From Actinobacillus porcinus (GTDB lineage Bacteria > Pseudomonadota > Gammaproteobacteria > Enterobacterales > Pasteurellaceae), in NCBI RefSeq assembly GCF_901764995.1, contig NZ_CABFKI010000010.1, positions 17,343-81,342 on the forward strand: a DNA stretch of 64,000 nt, in the 5' to 3' direction. Positions 35,328-44,753 of this stretch are shown piece by piece; positions within the stretch are counted from its first letter, which is position 1; each line of letters begins with the position of its first letter. The translations under genes and the position numbers were made by a program. Under the pieces are notes generated by a model. It saw only the letters and a list, made by a program, of their open reading frames with translations. It did no database searches and was not told the origin of the DNA.

Positions 35328-36014
35328 TTAATTATTTTTTGCAAATACTTGGCGTTGCAAGATTGTAGTAAACTCATCAATAAAGTTACCGTAATTTTGC
35401 TCTAATTTATTTACACGCAAGCTTAAACGGTTATAAGCCATAACCGCAGGGATCGCTGCAAACAAACCAATTGCGGTTGCAATTAAGGCTTCTGCGATAC
35501 CCGGTGCAACCATTTGCAAGGTGGCTTGTTTTGCACCACTCAATGCCATAAATGCGTGCATAATCCCCCACACGGTTCCAAACAACCCCACATAAGGGCT
35601 TACAGAAGCAACCGTTGCAAGGAAAGGAATTCGATTTTCTAAATCTTCTAATTCACGATTCATTGCAAGATTCATCGCACGTGTGCTTCCTTTAATAATG
35701 GCATCAGGTGCGTCTGGATTTACTTGTTTTAAACGTGAAAACTCTTTAAAGCCCGCGAAGAAAATTTGCTCACTACCGGTTAAATTAGCATCTCTGCGGT
35801 TTGATAAACCATCATATAATTTATTCAAATCTTCACCGGACCAAAAACGATCTTCAAATGCATTTGAATCTCTTAACGCGCTCGTCAAAATACGGCTACG
35901 CTGAATAATAATCGCCCAAGAAATAATAGAGAACGAAATAAGAATAAGAATAACGATTTGAACAACGATACTCGCCTTTAGAAATAAATCTAAAAAGTTC
36001 AATTCAGCAGTCAT
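35328..36014 (-). CDS. tolQ: TolQ, proton-channel subunit
   Basis: 228 residues of the ExbB/TolQ family with three membrane helices ([60 protein letters not shown]). The conserved Thr and Gly residues of the channel are present. Start ATG at 36014 ([11 protein letters not shown]); an in-frame TTG at 36026 is less likely. Downstream of ybgC as in E. coli and H. influenzae. Confidence 0.96.
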   Translation of the reverse strand: MTAELNFLDLFLKASIVVQIVILILISFSIISWAIIIQRSRILTSALRDSNAFEDRFWSGEDLNKLYDGLSNRRDANLTGSEQIFFAGFKEFSRLKQVNPDAPDAIIKGSTRAMNLAMNRELEDLENRIPFLATVASVSPYVGLFGTVWGIMHAFMALSGAKQATLQMVAPGIAEALIATAIGLFAAIPAVMAYNRLSLRVNKLEQNYGNFIDEFTTILQRQVFAKNN

Positions 36015-36081
36015 TGATAACTCCAAGTAATAAGCGTTTGTTTAAAGAAGTTTATTCTTTATAAACCCTTTCTCACAAAAC

Positions 36082-36486
36082 TTAGTTTAAAAATGCAGCT
36101 TTAACTTCTTTAGGAAGTGCTACGGGTTTCATTTTGCTAAGATCAACACAAGCCACTTTAACTGTTGCTGTACTCAGCACGGTTTCAGCTCGTTGTAAAA
36201 GCTGAGTAAATAAAATTGTTGCCCCTTTAATTTCAGTGACTTGAGTCATCACAGTCAGTAAATCATCAAGCTTTGCCGGCACGTTATAGTCAATGGACAT
36301 GGATTTGACCACAAAAGCCAATTGACGTTCATTTAATAAAGCCTGCTGTGAAAAATTTAAGGAACGTAAAAATTCTGTTCTCGCCCGCTCATAAAAATGT
36401 AAATAACGTGCGTGATACACAACGCCGCCCGCATCAGTATCTTCGTAATACACTCGCACAGGAAAAACAAATTCCTTACTTGTCAT
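36082..36486 (-). CDS. ybgC: YbgC, acyl-CoA thioesterase
   Basis: 134-residue hot-dog-fold thioesterase; the family motif RVYYEDTDAGGVVYHARYLHF carries the catalytic Asp. In H. influenzae YbgC hydrolyses short-chain acyl-CoA, and the family is tied to phospholipid metabolism near the Tol complex. I start at the ATG at 36486, matching other YbgC proteins; an in-frame start at 36528 adds 14 unsupported residues. First gene of the tol-pal cluster. Confidence 0.93.
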   Translation of the reverse strand: MTSKEFVFPVRVYYEDTDAGGVVYHARYLHFYERARTEFLRSLNFSQQALLNERQLAFVVKSMSIDYNVPAKLDDLLTVMTQVTEIKGATILFTQLLQRAETVLSTATVKVACVDLSKMKPVALPKEVKAAFLN

Positions 36487-36583
36487 AGAGTTAGCTACCT
36501 CATCCTTTTTGCGGCTAAAAACGCGCATATTGTAGAACTAGTCTAATTTATTAGCAATAGATCTTTGCATGATCAGAATAAAA

Positions 36584-36606
36584 AAAGAGCCCTTAACGAG
36601 CTCTTT
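36584..36606. terminator. Terminator between the cyd operon and ybgC
   Basis: AAAGAGC pairs with GCTCTTT across nine bases, with A-runs on the left (T-runs for the minus strand). It should end the cydABX message. Confidence 0.75.
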
Positions 36607-36626
36607 GTATAAATTAAGTATTTTGA

Positions 36627-36728
36627 TTATTTAGAATCAAAACCACCTTTATTTTCAATTTTTTTGGTGATTGTAACGCTTGCCCAGATCGCAGCCAACA
36701 CGCCCACTACCCAAATTGCATAGAACAT
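36627..36728 (-). CDS. cydX: CydX, small subunit of cytochrome bd oxidase
   Basis: 33-residue single-helix protein (MFYAIWVVGVLAAIWASVTI, then TKKIENKGGFDSK). AAGGAG stands before the ATG and the gene lies 15 bases after cydB, the place of cydX in gamma-proteobacteria. CydX stabilises the haems of the bd complex. Confidence 0.9.
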   Translation of the reverse strand: MFYAIWVVGVLAAIWASVTITKKIENKGGFDSK

Positions 36729-36743
36729 AAATATCTCCTTACA

Positions 36744-37880
36744 TTAGTATAATGAGTTTTTGTTTTCTTCGATGAACTCAGCGTCCAAACGACCAAACAT
36801 TTTCACGTACGACCAGATAGTATATGCCAATGAAATCACCACAAACACTAACGCTAAACCTAACATTAAGGTTAAGGTTAATTCACTTGATGTGGAATCC
36901 CACATGAGTAAACTCATTTCAGGGTGTGTGATTGATGGCATCACAAATGGGAACATCGCAACTGCACAGGTTAAAATCACACCAATCATTGTTAATGATG
37001 AGAAGAAGAATGAAGAACCTGAACGATTTGCTTTTGATGCACCAATATTGGCTAATGCACCCACTACAACTAATGCCGGTAAAACATATAACACAGGCAT
37101 TTCATTATAGTTATTGAACCATGCACCAACCGCTGTTTCTACAGTTTTGCCTAATGGTGATGATGGTGCAAAGTGATCAATTTCACTTGTCACAACATAA
37201 CCTTCTTTAAACAACAACCAAACCCCGGCTAATACAAATAAAATCAAGGTTGCAAATGCCCCTACTTGGGTTACCGCGCGTGCACGATTACGTAGCTCTG
37301 CAGTGGTTTTCATTTGTAACCAAGCTGCACCATGAGTCGTTAACATAGCAAAGCTGATTAAACCACAAAGTAATGCAAATGGATTAAGCAATTCAAAGAA
37401 TGAACCCGTGTATTTTACTTGCATTAAATCGTTGAATTCAAATGGCACACCTTGTAATAAATTACCAAATGCCACACCAAAGACTAAGCTTGGTACGAAA
37501 CCACTGATAAATAGTCCCCAGTCCCATGCACTACGCCATTTTGCATCATCTAATTTTGAACGATAATCAAAGGCTAACGGACGGAAAAATAATGCCGCAA
37601 GCACTAAAATCATTGCAATATAGAAGCCTGAAAATGAAGCAGCATAAACAAGTGGCCAAGCAGCAAACATTGCACCACCGGCTGTTAATAACCAAACTTG
37701 GTTACCATCCCAGTGTGGTGCCACAGAGTTAATTAAAATGCGTTTTTCAACTTCTTTTTTCGCCATGAAAGGAAGCAAATTCGCCATCCCCATATCGAAA
37801 CCGTCTGTAATCACAAAACCGATAAGAAGTACACAAACAAGCACCCACCAAATAAAGCGTAAAAATTCATAATCAATCAT
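36744..37880 (-). CDS. cydB: CydB, cytochrome bd ubiquinol oxidase subunit II
   Basis: 378-residue membrane protein with about nine helices. It opens DYEFLRFIWWVLVCVLLIGF with VITDGFDMGMANLLPF, followed by NQVWLLTAGGAMFAAWPLVY, all family signatures. It forms the oxidase with CydA and reduces oxygen to water using quinol, with high oxygen affinity. 12 bases after cydA. Confidence 0.96.
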   Translation of the reverse strand: MIDYEFLRFIWWVLVCVLLIGFVITDGFDMGMANLLPFMAKKEVEKRILINSVAPHWDGNQVWLLTAGGAMFAAWPLVYAASFSGFYIAMILVLAALFFRPLAFDYRSKLDDAKWRSAWDWGLFISGFVPSLVFGVAFGNLLQGVPFEFNDLMQVKYTGSFFELLNPFALLCGLISFAMLTTHGAAWLQMKTTAELRNRARAVTQVGAFATLILFVLAGVWLLFKEGYVVTSEIDHFAPSSPLGKTVETAVGAWFNNYNEMPVLYVLPALVVVGALANIGASKANRSGSSFFFSSLTMIGVILTCAVAMFPFVMPSITHPEMSLLMWDSTSSELTLTLMLGLALVFVVISLAYTIWSYVKMFGRLDAEFIEENKNSLY

Positions 37881-37892
37881 AATAAACTCCTA

Positions 37893-39455
37893 CTATTTAG
37901 TTGATTGCTCGAAGTAGTAACGACCTGTTTTTAATGAACTTGGCCCTAAACGACCAAATTTGAACATTAAATACATTTCTACAACAAGGAAGATTGTGTA
38001 AAGACCACAGATCAACGCAATTGAGAACCAAAGATCACCCACACCCAATGATGAGTTAGCCACACCCACAGGTAATACATCGGTAATTGCCCATGGTTGA
38101 CGGCCATATTCAGCTAAGAACCAACCACATTCAATTGCAATCCAAGGCAATGGTAAGCCCCATAATAATGCTTTAAGTAACAAACCACTTTGTTCTGTTT
38201 TGCCACGTAAGTTTTGCACAAATGCCCCCAATAACAGCATAATGAGCAAACCACCTACTGCAGCCATAACGCGGAATGACCAGAATACAGGAGCGACATT
38301 AGGAATACTGTCTGCCGCCGCTGCTTTCACTTGAGCATCAGTCGCATCAACCACTTTATCTGTATAACGTTTTAATAATAGACCATAGCCTAAATCTTCA
38401 CGTACATTTAAGAATTGCGCTTTTGTAGCTTCGTCAATTTGGCCTGCTTTTTTCTGTGCACGTAGCTCTTCTAATAAACCATAGGCAACCATACCATTAC
38501 GTACACGTTCTTCATTGCGTGCTTCAAGATCAACTAAACCCGGGAATTGTTTATCTAAAGAACGCGTTGCAATAATACCACCTAACATTGGCACTGAAAT
38601 CGCAAAATCATTTTTACGTTCTGCTTGGTTAGGAATAGCAAGTGCATTCCATGCAGCCGGTGCAGGTTGAGTATGCCATTCCGCTTCCATTGCGGCTAAT
38701 TTAACCGGTTGTGTTTTCGCCACATCATAGCCGGACTCATCCCCCATAATCATTACACCAATAGAAGCAATAAAGCCAAAGGTTGCAGCAATTGAGAATG
38801 AACGTTTTGCAAAACCAAGGTCACGACCTTTCAAAATATAGTATGAGCTGATTGCAAGAACAAACATGGCACCAGAAACATAGCCGGCAGATAATGTGTG
38901 TAGGAATTTACTTTGAGCCGCAGGGTTCATCCATAAATCCATAAAACTTGTCATTTCCATTCGCATGGTTTCAAAGTTAAATTCTGATGCTACCGGGTTT
39001 TGCATCCAGCCATTTGCCACCAAAATCCACATTGCCGATAAGTTAGAACCAAATGCCACACAATAAGTTGTTAGCAAATGTTTACCTTTTGATAAACGAT
39101 CCCAACCGAAGAAGAATAAACCAACGAATGTTGATTCAAGGAAGAATGCAAGCAATGCTTCAATCGCCAATGGCGCACCGAAAATATCGCCCACATAATG
39201 AGAATAATATGACCAGTTAGTACCAAATTGGAATTCCATTGTGATACCGGTTGTGACACCAAGAGCAAAGTTAATACCGAATAATTTGCCCCAGAATTTT
39301 GTCATATCTTTGTAAACTTGTTTGCCCGTTACCACATAAGTCGTTTCCATGATCACAAGAAGGAAAGAAAGACCCAATGTTAAAGGCACAAACAAAAAGT
39401 GATACAACGCAGTTAACGCAAACTGCAAACGAGAGAGTTCTATAACGTCTAACAT
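37893..39455 (-). CDS. cydA: CydA, cytochrome bd ubiquinol oxidase subunit I
   Basis: 520 residues; carries haems b558, b595 and d and the quinol site. Signatures include [20 protein letters not shown] (His ligand near 19), the GRQPW motif in [15 protein letters not shown] and a Q loop between the sixth and seventh helices. I start at the ATG at 39455 ([13 protein letters not shown]) with AGGAG upstream. The ORF runs to 39518, but those 21 residues are not part of the family. A CRP-like site lies about 200 bases upstream. Confidence 0.96.
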   Translation of the reverse strand: MLDVIELSRLQFALTALYHFLFVPLTLGLSFLLVIMETTYVVTGKQVYKDMTKFWGKLFGINFALGVTTGITMEFQFGTNWSYYSHYVGDIFGAPLAIEALLAFFLESTFVGLFFFGWDRLSKGKHLLTTYCVAFGSNLSAMWILVANGWMQNPVASEFNFETMRMEMTSFMDLWMNPAAQSKFLHTLSAGYVSGAMFVLAISSYYILKGRDLGFAKRSFSIAATFGFIASIGVMIMGDESGYDVAKTQPVKLAAMEAEWHTQPAPAAWNALAIPNQAERKNDFAISVPMLGGIIATRSLDKQFPGLVDLEARNEERVRNGMVAYGLLEELRAQKKAGQIDEATKAQFLNVREDLGYGLLLKRYTDKVVDATDAQVKAAAADSIPNVAPVFWSFRVMAAVGGLLIMLLLGAFVQNLRGKTEQSGLLLKALLWGLPLPWIAIECGWFLAEYGRQPWAITDVLPVGVANSSLGVGDLWFSIALICGLYTIFLVVEMYLMFKFGRLGPSSLKTGRYYFEQSTK

Positions 39456-39648
39456 CTCGTAACTCCTTGTAAATGCTACAAGCTCATGATTACTAATGTA
39501 ACCACCCCAGCCACACAAAGCAACGATCTACATTTTTTGTGTGAATATAGAATTAACTCCACAACAACCGCACTAAGCACGATATCTATAGAGATAACTC
39601 TAAAATGGTACTCATTCTACTACTATTTGTAAGGATAAAAAATAGTGA

Positions 39649-39670
39649 AAATGTTACCCAGATCACATTT
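39649..39670. promoter_or_regulatory. Strong CRP-like site in the cydA upstream region
   Basis: AAATGTTACCCAGATCACATTT matches the symmetrical CRP consensus at 19 of 22 positions when aligned. It lies in the 463-base region between divergent cydA (194 bases away) and the small secreted protein gene (249 bases away). A half-good FNR-like TTGATCTAGCGCAA is at 39716-39729. No other gene is visible in 39456-39918. Confidence 0.55.
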
Positions 39671-39918
39671 TTAAAAATAAAATCAAATTTATGAAATAAA
39701 TAAAAATTTTAAAAATTGATCTAGCGCAAATTATACGTTTTTTCTCACAATTTACAACATAACTCCACGCATTTTGAGTAAAGCTATAGACAAACCCTTT
39801 TGATTCTGTTATTTTCTGTTCAATTTTATTGTAAGAATTTATGGCTAATGCCCACTATAAACGTATTTTTATATATGTTATATGGATTTAGCGACAAAAT
39901 TTTCTAAGGATTTTCAGT

Positions 39919-40236
39919 ATGAAAAAATACGCTATTTTTTTGACCGCGCTTTTTTCTGGTCTTTTATTTATTCATTCCAATGCTCAAGCTGCAGAGCAAA
40001 AAGTAGATGAAAAATTACCGTTACAATGCCAAAAGTTATTCAGTGAAACAGATAAATTAATCACCGAAGCTAAAAATCAACCCGGCACACATACACAAAT
40101 TAATAAAATTCAAAGCAAACTTAACCAAAGTAAAAAACAAATTCTTGAAATGGAATTAGCCACACAAATTAAAAGTTGTGATCACGGTCTGGCTAAATTA
40201 ACCCATTTAAATAAAGGACAAGAAGAGACCAACTAA
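39919..40236 (+). CDS. Small secreted protein of the DUF5339 type
   Basis: 105 residues with a clear signal peptide (YAIFLTALFSGLLFIHSNAQ, cleavage likely near AQA-A). The mature part is about 80 residues, helical, Lys-rich, with two Cys (PLQCQKLFSETD and KSCDHGLAKL) that may form a disulphide. This pattern occurs in small periplasmic proteins of Pasteurellaceae of unknown function. AAGGAT precedes the ATG, and a strong terminator follows. No partner gene is evident. Confidence 0.8.
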   Translation: MKKYAIFLTALFSGLLFIHSNAQAAEQKVDEKLPLQCQKLFSETDKLITEAKNQPGTHTQINKIQSKLNQSKKQILEMELATQIKSCDHGLAKLTHLNKGQEETN

Positions 40237-40240
40237 TGAG

Positions 40241-40269
40241 AAAGGCTTATTTATAATGAATAAGCCTTT
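40241..40269. terminator. Bidirectional terminator
   Basis: AAAGGCTTATT (40241-40251) pairs with AATAAGCCTTT (40259-40269), followed by TTCTTTTT. It serves the convergent small secreted protein gene and ruvB. Confidence 0.85.
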
Positions 40270-40275
40270 TTCTTT

Positions 40276-41283
40276 TTATTCCGTTAACTTTTGTAACCCA
40301 AAATGGCGATAGGTTTGCGAAGTAGCAATACGACCACGTGGCGTACGCTGTAAAAAACCTTGCTGAATCAAATAAGGTTCTAATACATCTTCGATGGTGT
40401 CCCGCTCTTCACCAATGGCGGCAGCAAGGTTATCTAAGCCCACCGGCCCACCATCAAAACGCTCAATAATCGAACTTAATAACTTACGATCAAGATAATC
40501 AAATCCTGCTTGGTCAATATCTAACATCGCCAGTGCTTCTTTCGCAATACTCTCACTAATCACACCGCGGTTTTTCACATCCGCATAATCTCGAACACGG
40601 CGCAAGAGTCGATTGGCAATACGTGGGGTTCCACGTGAACGGCGTGCAATTTCATGAGCGGCTTCATCAGAAATTTCAAGGTTTAAACAGACCGCACTTC
40701 GACTCACAATCGCCGTCAAATCCTCTACCGAATAGAATTCTAACCGTTGCACAATCCCAAAACGGTCGCGCAAAGGCGAAGTTAATGACCCCGCACGTGT
40801 TGTTGCGCCTACCAAAGTGAAAGGCGGCAAATCTAACTTAATAGAGCGTGCAGCCGGCCCTTCACCAATCATAATATCCAGCTGATAATCTTCCATAGCA
40901 GGATACAGCACTTCTTCAATCGCAGGCGATAATCGATGGATTTCATCAATAAACAACACATCATGGGGTTCAAGATTGGTCAACATCGCTGCCAAATCGC
41001 CTGCTTTTTCCAATACAGGCCCCGATGTAGTACGAATGTTAACACCCATTTCATTGGCGACAATATTCGCCAAGGTAGTTTTCCCCAATCCCGGAGGTCC
41101 AAAAATCAATAAATGATCTAAGGCGTCTTGGCGCAATTTTGCCGCTTGAATAAAAATCTCCATTTGCGACCGCACTTGCGGTTGCCCCACATAGTCTTGC
41201 AACAATTTAGGGCGAATAGCACGATCTACGGCTTCATCATCAAATTTAGCAACGCCACTTATTAATCTATCTGCTTCAATCAT
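40276..41283 (-). CDS. ruvB: RuvB, Holliday-junction branch-migration motor
   Basis: 335-residue AAA+ ATPase with Walker [16 protein letters not shown], Walker [14 protein letters not shown], sensor region [20 protein letters not shown] and a C-terminal winged helix ([16 protein letters not shown]). Two hexamers drive branch migration with RuvA. 25 bases after ruvA. Confidence 0.97.
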   Translation of the reverse strand: MIEADRLISGVAKFDDEAVDRAIRPKLLQDYVGQPQVRSQMEIFIQAAKLRQDALDHLLIFGPPGLGKTTLANIVANEMGVNIRTTSGPVLEKAGDLAAMLTNLEPHDVLFIDEIHRLSPAIEEVLYPAMEDYQLDIMIGEGPAARSIKLDLPPFTLVGATTRAGSLTSPLRDRFGIVQRLEFYSVEDLTAIVSRSAVCLNLEISDEAAHEIARRSRGTPRIANRLLRRVRDYADVKNRGVISESIAKEALAMLDIDQAGFDYLDRKLLSSIIERFDGGPVGLDNLAAAIGEERDTIEDVLEPYLIQQGFLQRTPRGRIATSQTYRHFGLQKLTE

Positions 41284-41308
41284 TTGCTCTACAATTCTTT
41301 CTTTATTC

Positions 41309-41923
41309 TTACAACGCCGCTTTTAAGGCTTCTCGAATTAACTGTTCGCTGGTCAAACCGGCTTTCGCCACTTTCTTCACCATTTTCTCCGCTTCAGCCC
41401 CTTTATAGCCTAACGCCATTAATGCCGCAACCGCTTCATCCGTTGGGGCATCAAGGGCGATTGGTTCTATATTTGGCGCAGAAATTGACTGACTTTCCAC
41501 AAAGAAATCCGGCTGTTGTACACCTTTAAATTTGCCTTTCAGCTCGACCAATAAACGCTCTGCCGTTTTCTTACCTACGCCTGGAATTTTAACTAATTTT
41601 GACAGTTCTTCTCGTTCAATGGCATAAGCAAATTCATGTACAGACATAGCAGACAAAATTGCCAGCGCCAACTTTGGCCCAACTCCATTGGTTTTAATTA
41701 ATTCACGGAATAAAGTGCGGTCAGTTTTCGTGGAAAATCCAAACAGCAAATGCGCATCTTCACGCACCACCAAATGCGTAAACAACGTACAATCTTGACC
41801 CGTTTCAGGCAAATTATAAAAACTTGTCATGGGCAACAACAACTCGTACCCCACGCCTTGCACATCAAGCAAAATTTCAGGCGGTTGTTTTTCAATAAGT
41901 TTTCCCTGTAAGCGACCGATCAT
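41309..41923 (-). CDS. ruvA: RuvA, Holliday-junction binding protein
   Basis: 204 residues: OB-fold start [20 protein letters not shown], two helix-hairpin-helix motifs ([37 protein letters not shown]) and a C-terminal domain ([19 protein letters not shown]) that binds RuvB. Separated from ruvC by an intrinsic terminator. Confidence 0.97.
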   Translation of the reverse strand: MIGRLQGKLIEKQPPEILLDVQGVGYELLLPMTSFYNLPETGQDCTLFTHLVVREDAHLLFGFSTKTDRTLFRELIKTNGVGPKLALAILSAMSVHEFAYAIEREELSKLVKIPGVGKKTAERLLVELKGKFKGVQQPDFFVESQSISAPNIEPIALDAPTDEAVAALMALGYKGAEAEKMVKKVAKAGLTSEQLIREALKAAL

Positions 41924-41937
41924 CTTAAATTCCCAAT

Positions 41938-41965
41938 AAAAAAATTTCCGCTATAATAGCGGAAA
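41938..41965 (-). terminator. Terminator between ruvC and ruvA
   Basis: A near-perfect palindrome (TTTCCGCTAT / ATAGCGGAAA, 41945-41965) followed on the minus strand by seven T. It suggests that ruvAB have their own promoter or are read by attenuation from ruvC. Confidence 0.75.
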
Positions 41966-41984
41966 AGACTGAACAAAACAACAG

Positions 41985-42557
41985 TTAAATTTTTAAGCGA
42001 AAACGCCCACGGCTATAACGCGTACGCAAAAGTGCGGTTAATTTTTCTTGTGTTTCTGTAGGTTTTGCACTACGTGAAACCTGCAAACTATGTTGCATAC
42101 TGTGTGCATGAGTAATAGCAATAGCCAACGCATCCGCCGCATCCGCTTGAGGCTTATCGGATAATTTTAAAATGCGCGTCACCATATCCTGTACCTGCGC
42201 TTTATCTGCCGAACCGATTCCCGTCACCGTTTGTTTCACTAAACGAGCGGCATACTCAAAAACAGGCAAATCTTGATTTACAGCTGCCACAATCGCCGTG
42301 CCACGAGCTTGCCCCAATTTTAGGGCTGAATTTGGATTTTTTGCCAAAAAGACTTCTTCTATGGCAAACATATCGGGTTGAAATTGCATAATAATTTCCG
42401 TGACACCTGCGTAAATGCGCTTTAAACGCGTAGGCATATCTTCAGCTAATGTGCGAATGGCTCCGCTGCCAAGATATTCTAATGTCCGTCCATTTTGACG
42501 AATAACACCATAGCCTGTAACCCGTGAGCCCGGGTCAATACCTAAAATAATTGCCAT
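41985..42557 (-). CDS. ruvC: RuvC, Holliday-junction resolvase
   Basis: 190-residue RNase H-fold endonuclease. Acidic active-site residues are in [15 protein letters not shown] (Asp7), [20 protein letters not shown] (Glu) and [13 protein letters not shown] (two Asp). It cuts junctions at 5'-(A/T)TT(G/C) sites. Upstream of ruvAB, the family order. Confidence 0.96.
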   Translation of the reverse strand: MAIILGIDPGSRVTGYGVIRQNGRTLEYLGSGAIRTLAEDMPTRLKRIYAGVTEIIMQFQPDMFAIEEVFLAKNPNSALKLGQARGTAIVAAVNQDLPVFEYAARLVKQTVTGIGSADKAQVQDMVTRILKLSDKPQADAADALAIAITHAHSMQHSLQVSRSAKPTETQEKLTALLRTRYSRGRFRLKI

Positions 42558-42636
42558 TATTTTCCCTAAAATAAAAAGTGGATTTGTTTCAATAAACCCA
42601 CTTTATATATTAAATACTACAAATTAATGCGGTACA

Positions 42637-43083
42637 TTACTTCGCGATAGCACAGTTCTTTGCAAGAATGACGTTGTTAGCAGTGAACATAACCGGAACG
42701 GTGGTTTCTGCCGTTTTGGCATTAAAACCCACATCTAAAGACCAAATATTGGTGCCGGATACAAACTTCACCCCATCCTGATAAGCGGTATCAACTTTTA
42801 AGTTTTTACCCACTGTCTTTTTCTGAATCGTCACTGTTGCCGTTTCAGCTTCGCCATTTTTGAAGGTATAAACAGCCACAACAGGTTGATTTGTTTTACC
42901 TTTTACACTACAAGCATAAGCAATGGTTTTCGTTTCCGGTTGCACTGAATTTGTTGCTGTGCTTTCATGCGATGCCACATTTTCAGTTTGTTTAACGGTT
43001 GAAGAAACCGTATCAGAATGACCTGAACAAGCTGCTAACAACGCTACCGCACCTAAGATTGAAAATGATTTCACTAATTTCAT
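42637..43083 (-). CDS. Putative lipoprotein of unknown function
   Basis: 148 residues with a lipobox (ALLAACSGHS) and a low-complexity Thr/Ser linker, then a beta-rich region (YACSVKGKTNQPVVAVYTF; ANNVILAKNCAIAK) with two Cys that may pair. The pattern resembles small lysozyme-inhibitor-like lipoproteins (MliC-like: a Cys near the start and one at the end), but I cannot confirm that by eye. Start ATG at 43083 with AAGGAA; the ORF start at 43113 is not supported. Confidence 0.65.
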   Translation of the reverse strand: MKLVKSFSILGAVALLAACSGHSDTVSSTVKQTENVASHESTATNSVQPETKTIAYACSVKGKTNQPVVAVYTFKNGEAETATVTIQKKTVGKNLKVDTAYQDGVKFVSGTNIWSLDVGFNAKTAETTVPVMFTANNVILAKNCAIAK

Positions 43084-43191
43084 AATGTTCCTTTTTATCA
43101 ATAAAAATGACATCTAATTAGAAAATTTCATTTTTCAAAAGTTCAAAAAAATAATCTCAATCCAATCAGATTGAGATTATTAAAAAATCAA

Positions 43192-43932
43192 TTACAACGT
43201 TGCCGCTACTTCATCACTGATTTCACCGTTGTGATACACGTTTTGTACGTCATCACAATCTTCAAGACGGTTAATTAAATCCAGTAATTTCGGTGCGGTT
43301 TCTGCATCAAGCTCAACAGTTGTGGATGGGATCATGGTCACTTCTGCGTTTTCAATTTTAAAGCCGGCCGCTTCAATACCATCGCGCACAGTGCCTAAAT
43401 CTTCCCAAGCAGTGTAAATTTCAAATGAACCGTCATCTTGTGGTTGAATATCATCCGCACCTGCTTCAATAGCCGCTTCGGTTAAGGCATCTTCATCAGC
43501 CTGAGCAATTAAAATTAAGCCTTTTTTGCTGAATAAGTAACCAACTGAACCTTCTGTACCTAAGTTACCGCCACATTTTGTAAAGCTTGGGCGAACTTGA
43601 GAAATGGTGCGGTTTGCGTTATCACTTAAACATTCCACCATCACCGCTGTACCGCCCGGACCATAACCTTCATAAATACGGGTTTCCATATTGGTATCAT
43701 CACCACCGCCAACACCGCGCTCGATAGCACGATTAATCGTATCGCGTGTCATATTGCTTGAAAGCGCTTTATCTACCGCCGCACGTAAACGTGGATTTGC
43801 ACTCACATCGCCGCCACCAATTTTAGCTGCAGTCACTAATTCACGAATTAATTTTGTAAAGATTTTACCGCGTTGCGCGTCTTGCGCGGCTTTACGGTGT
43901 TTAATGTTAGCCCACTTACTATGACCTGCCAT
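43192..43932 (-). CDS. yebC: YebC/PmpR-family regulatory protein
   Basis: 246 residues with the family start [20 protein letters not shown] and [20 protein letters not shown]. YebC-type proteins were described as transcription regulators, and recent work links the family to translation of proline-rich stretches. Its gene is near ruvC in many bacteria. A hairpin with a 13-bp stem lies 25 bases upstream. Confidence 0.95.
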   Translation of the reverse strand: MAGHSKWANIKHRKAAQDAQRGKIFTKLIRELVTAAKIGGGDVSANPRLRAAVDKALSSNMTRDTINRAIERGVGGGDDTNMETRIYEGYGPGGTAVMVECLSDNANRTISQVRPSFTKCGGNLGTEGSVGYLFSKKGLILIAQADEDALTEAAIEAGADDIQPQDDGSFEIYTAWEDLGTVRDGIEAAGFKIENAEVTMIPSTTVELDAETAPKLLDLINRLEDCDDVQNVYHNGEISDEVAATL

Positions 43933-43956
43933 TCTCTTGTTTCCTTTTATGTTATT

Positions 43957-44118
43957 GTTACTTTCTTTGCTTCACCAAAGAAAGTAACCAAAGAAAGGTG
44001 ACCCTGCTTTGCCTTGTTTCCTAAAAATGTTTTAATTTGTTTAACGGAAAATTTATAAACTCGCTACGCTCAAACAGTATAAATTTTCCTACAAATTAAA
44101 TCATTTTTAGGCGGCAAA
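43957..44118. repeat. Compound palindromic element between yebC and nudB
   Basis: Two structures fill most of the 333-base gap. First, GTTACTTTCTTTG and CAAAGAAAGTAAC (43957-43988) form a perfect 13-bp stem with loop CTTCAC. Second, 44008-44118 is one long imperfect palindrome: TTTGCC, CCTAAAAATG (44020-44029), TTTAATTTGT and GGAAAATTTATA (44046-44057) pair in order with TATAAATTTTCC (44078-44089), ACAAATTAAA, CATTTTTAGG and GGCAAA (44113-44118). It looks like a small non-coding mobile or repetitive unit. No coding sequence is visible in 43933-44265. Confidence 0.75.
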
Positions 44119-44265
44119 GAAGGGAACCCATTGCTACATATTAAAGTGCGGTTAAAAACAGCAAAATTTTTGGCCGCACTTGCTAAAACCTATACCCAGC
44201 CCCAAAGAACCGAATTACGCACAATCTAGTACGATTTTGCCATACTAGACCGACTGTTTACCTTT

Positions 44266-44706
44266 TTATTGATTGATTAAATACTTCTCAATTGCAGCCC
44301 GATTATTCCAAGATTTGGTCAATTCGGCTGCTTGTCCAACACTCAGCCATTGATAAGCTAAATGTTCCGTTAATATTGGCTCGAGCTCATCAGGCAATGC
44401 CAATAAAAACCAGTGTTCTTGACTATGAGTCACATTCGGGGCGTATTTATACCGAAAATGGGGAAAAATTTCAAATTCTATGCTCTTTTTACAATCAATT
44501 AACTCGAAACCTTGCCCCAAAATATCCCAACCTGTTTCTTCTTTCACTTCTCGAAGTGCGGTCAAAAAAGGCGTTTCTTGTTCCGCTAACGACCCGGTGA
44601 CAGATTGCCAAAAAGTCGGATCGTCTTTACGTTGCAACATTAATACGCGGTGGGTACTTTTGGCATAAATCACCACAAGAACACTATTGGGATTTTTGTA
44701 CTGCAT
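44266..44706 (-). CDS. nudB: NudB, dihydroneopterin triphosphate diphosphatase
   Basis: 146-residue Nudix hydrolase. The Nudix box is complete: GSLAEQETPFLTALREVKEE followed by TGW. In E. coli NudB removes pyrophosphate from dihydroneopterin triphosphate, the second step of folate synthesis, and also acts on dATP. It lies beside aspS as in H. influenzae and E. coli. I start at the ATG at 44706 (MQYKNPNSVLVVIYA); there is no strong ribosome binding site. Confidence 0.92.
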   Translation of the reverse strand: MQYKNPNSVLVVIYAKSTHRVLMLQRKDDPTFWQSVTGSLAEQETPFLTALREVKEETGWDILGQGFELIDCKKSIEFEIFPHFRYKYAPNVTHSQEHWFLLALPDELEPILTEHLAYQWLSVGQAAELTKSWNNRAAIEKYLINQ

Positions 44707-44753
44707 AAAAAGAACGGTGAGCAAGGATGCTCACCCTACCTGATTTACAATGA

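Noticed and set aside
39841..39891. 16-codon ORF before the small secreted protein gene
   Set aside because: No good ribosome binding site and too short to tell from chance in AT-rich DNA.
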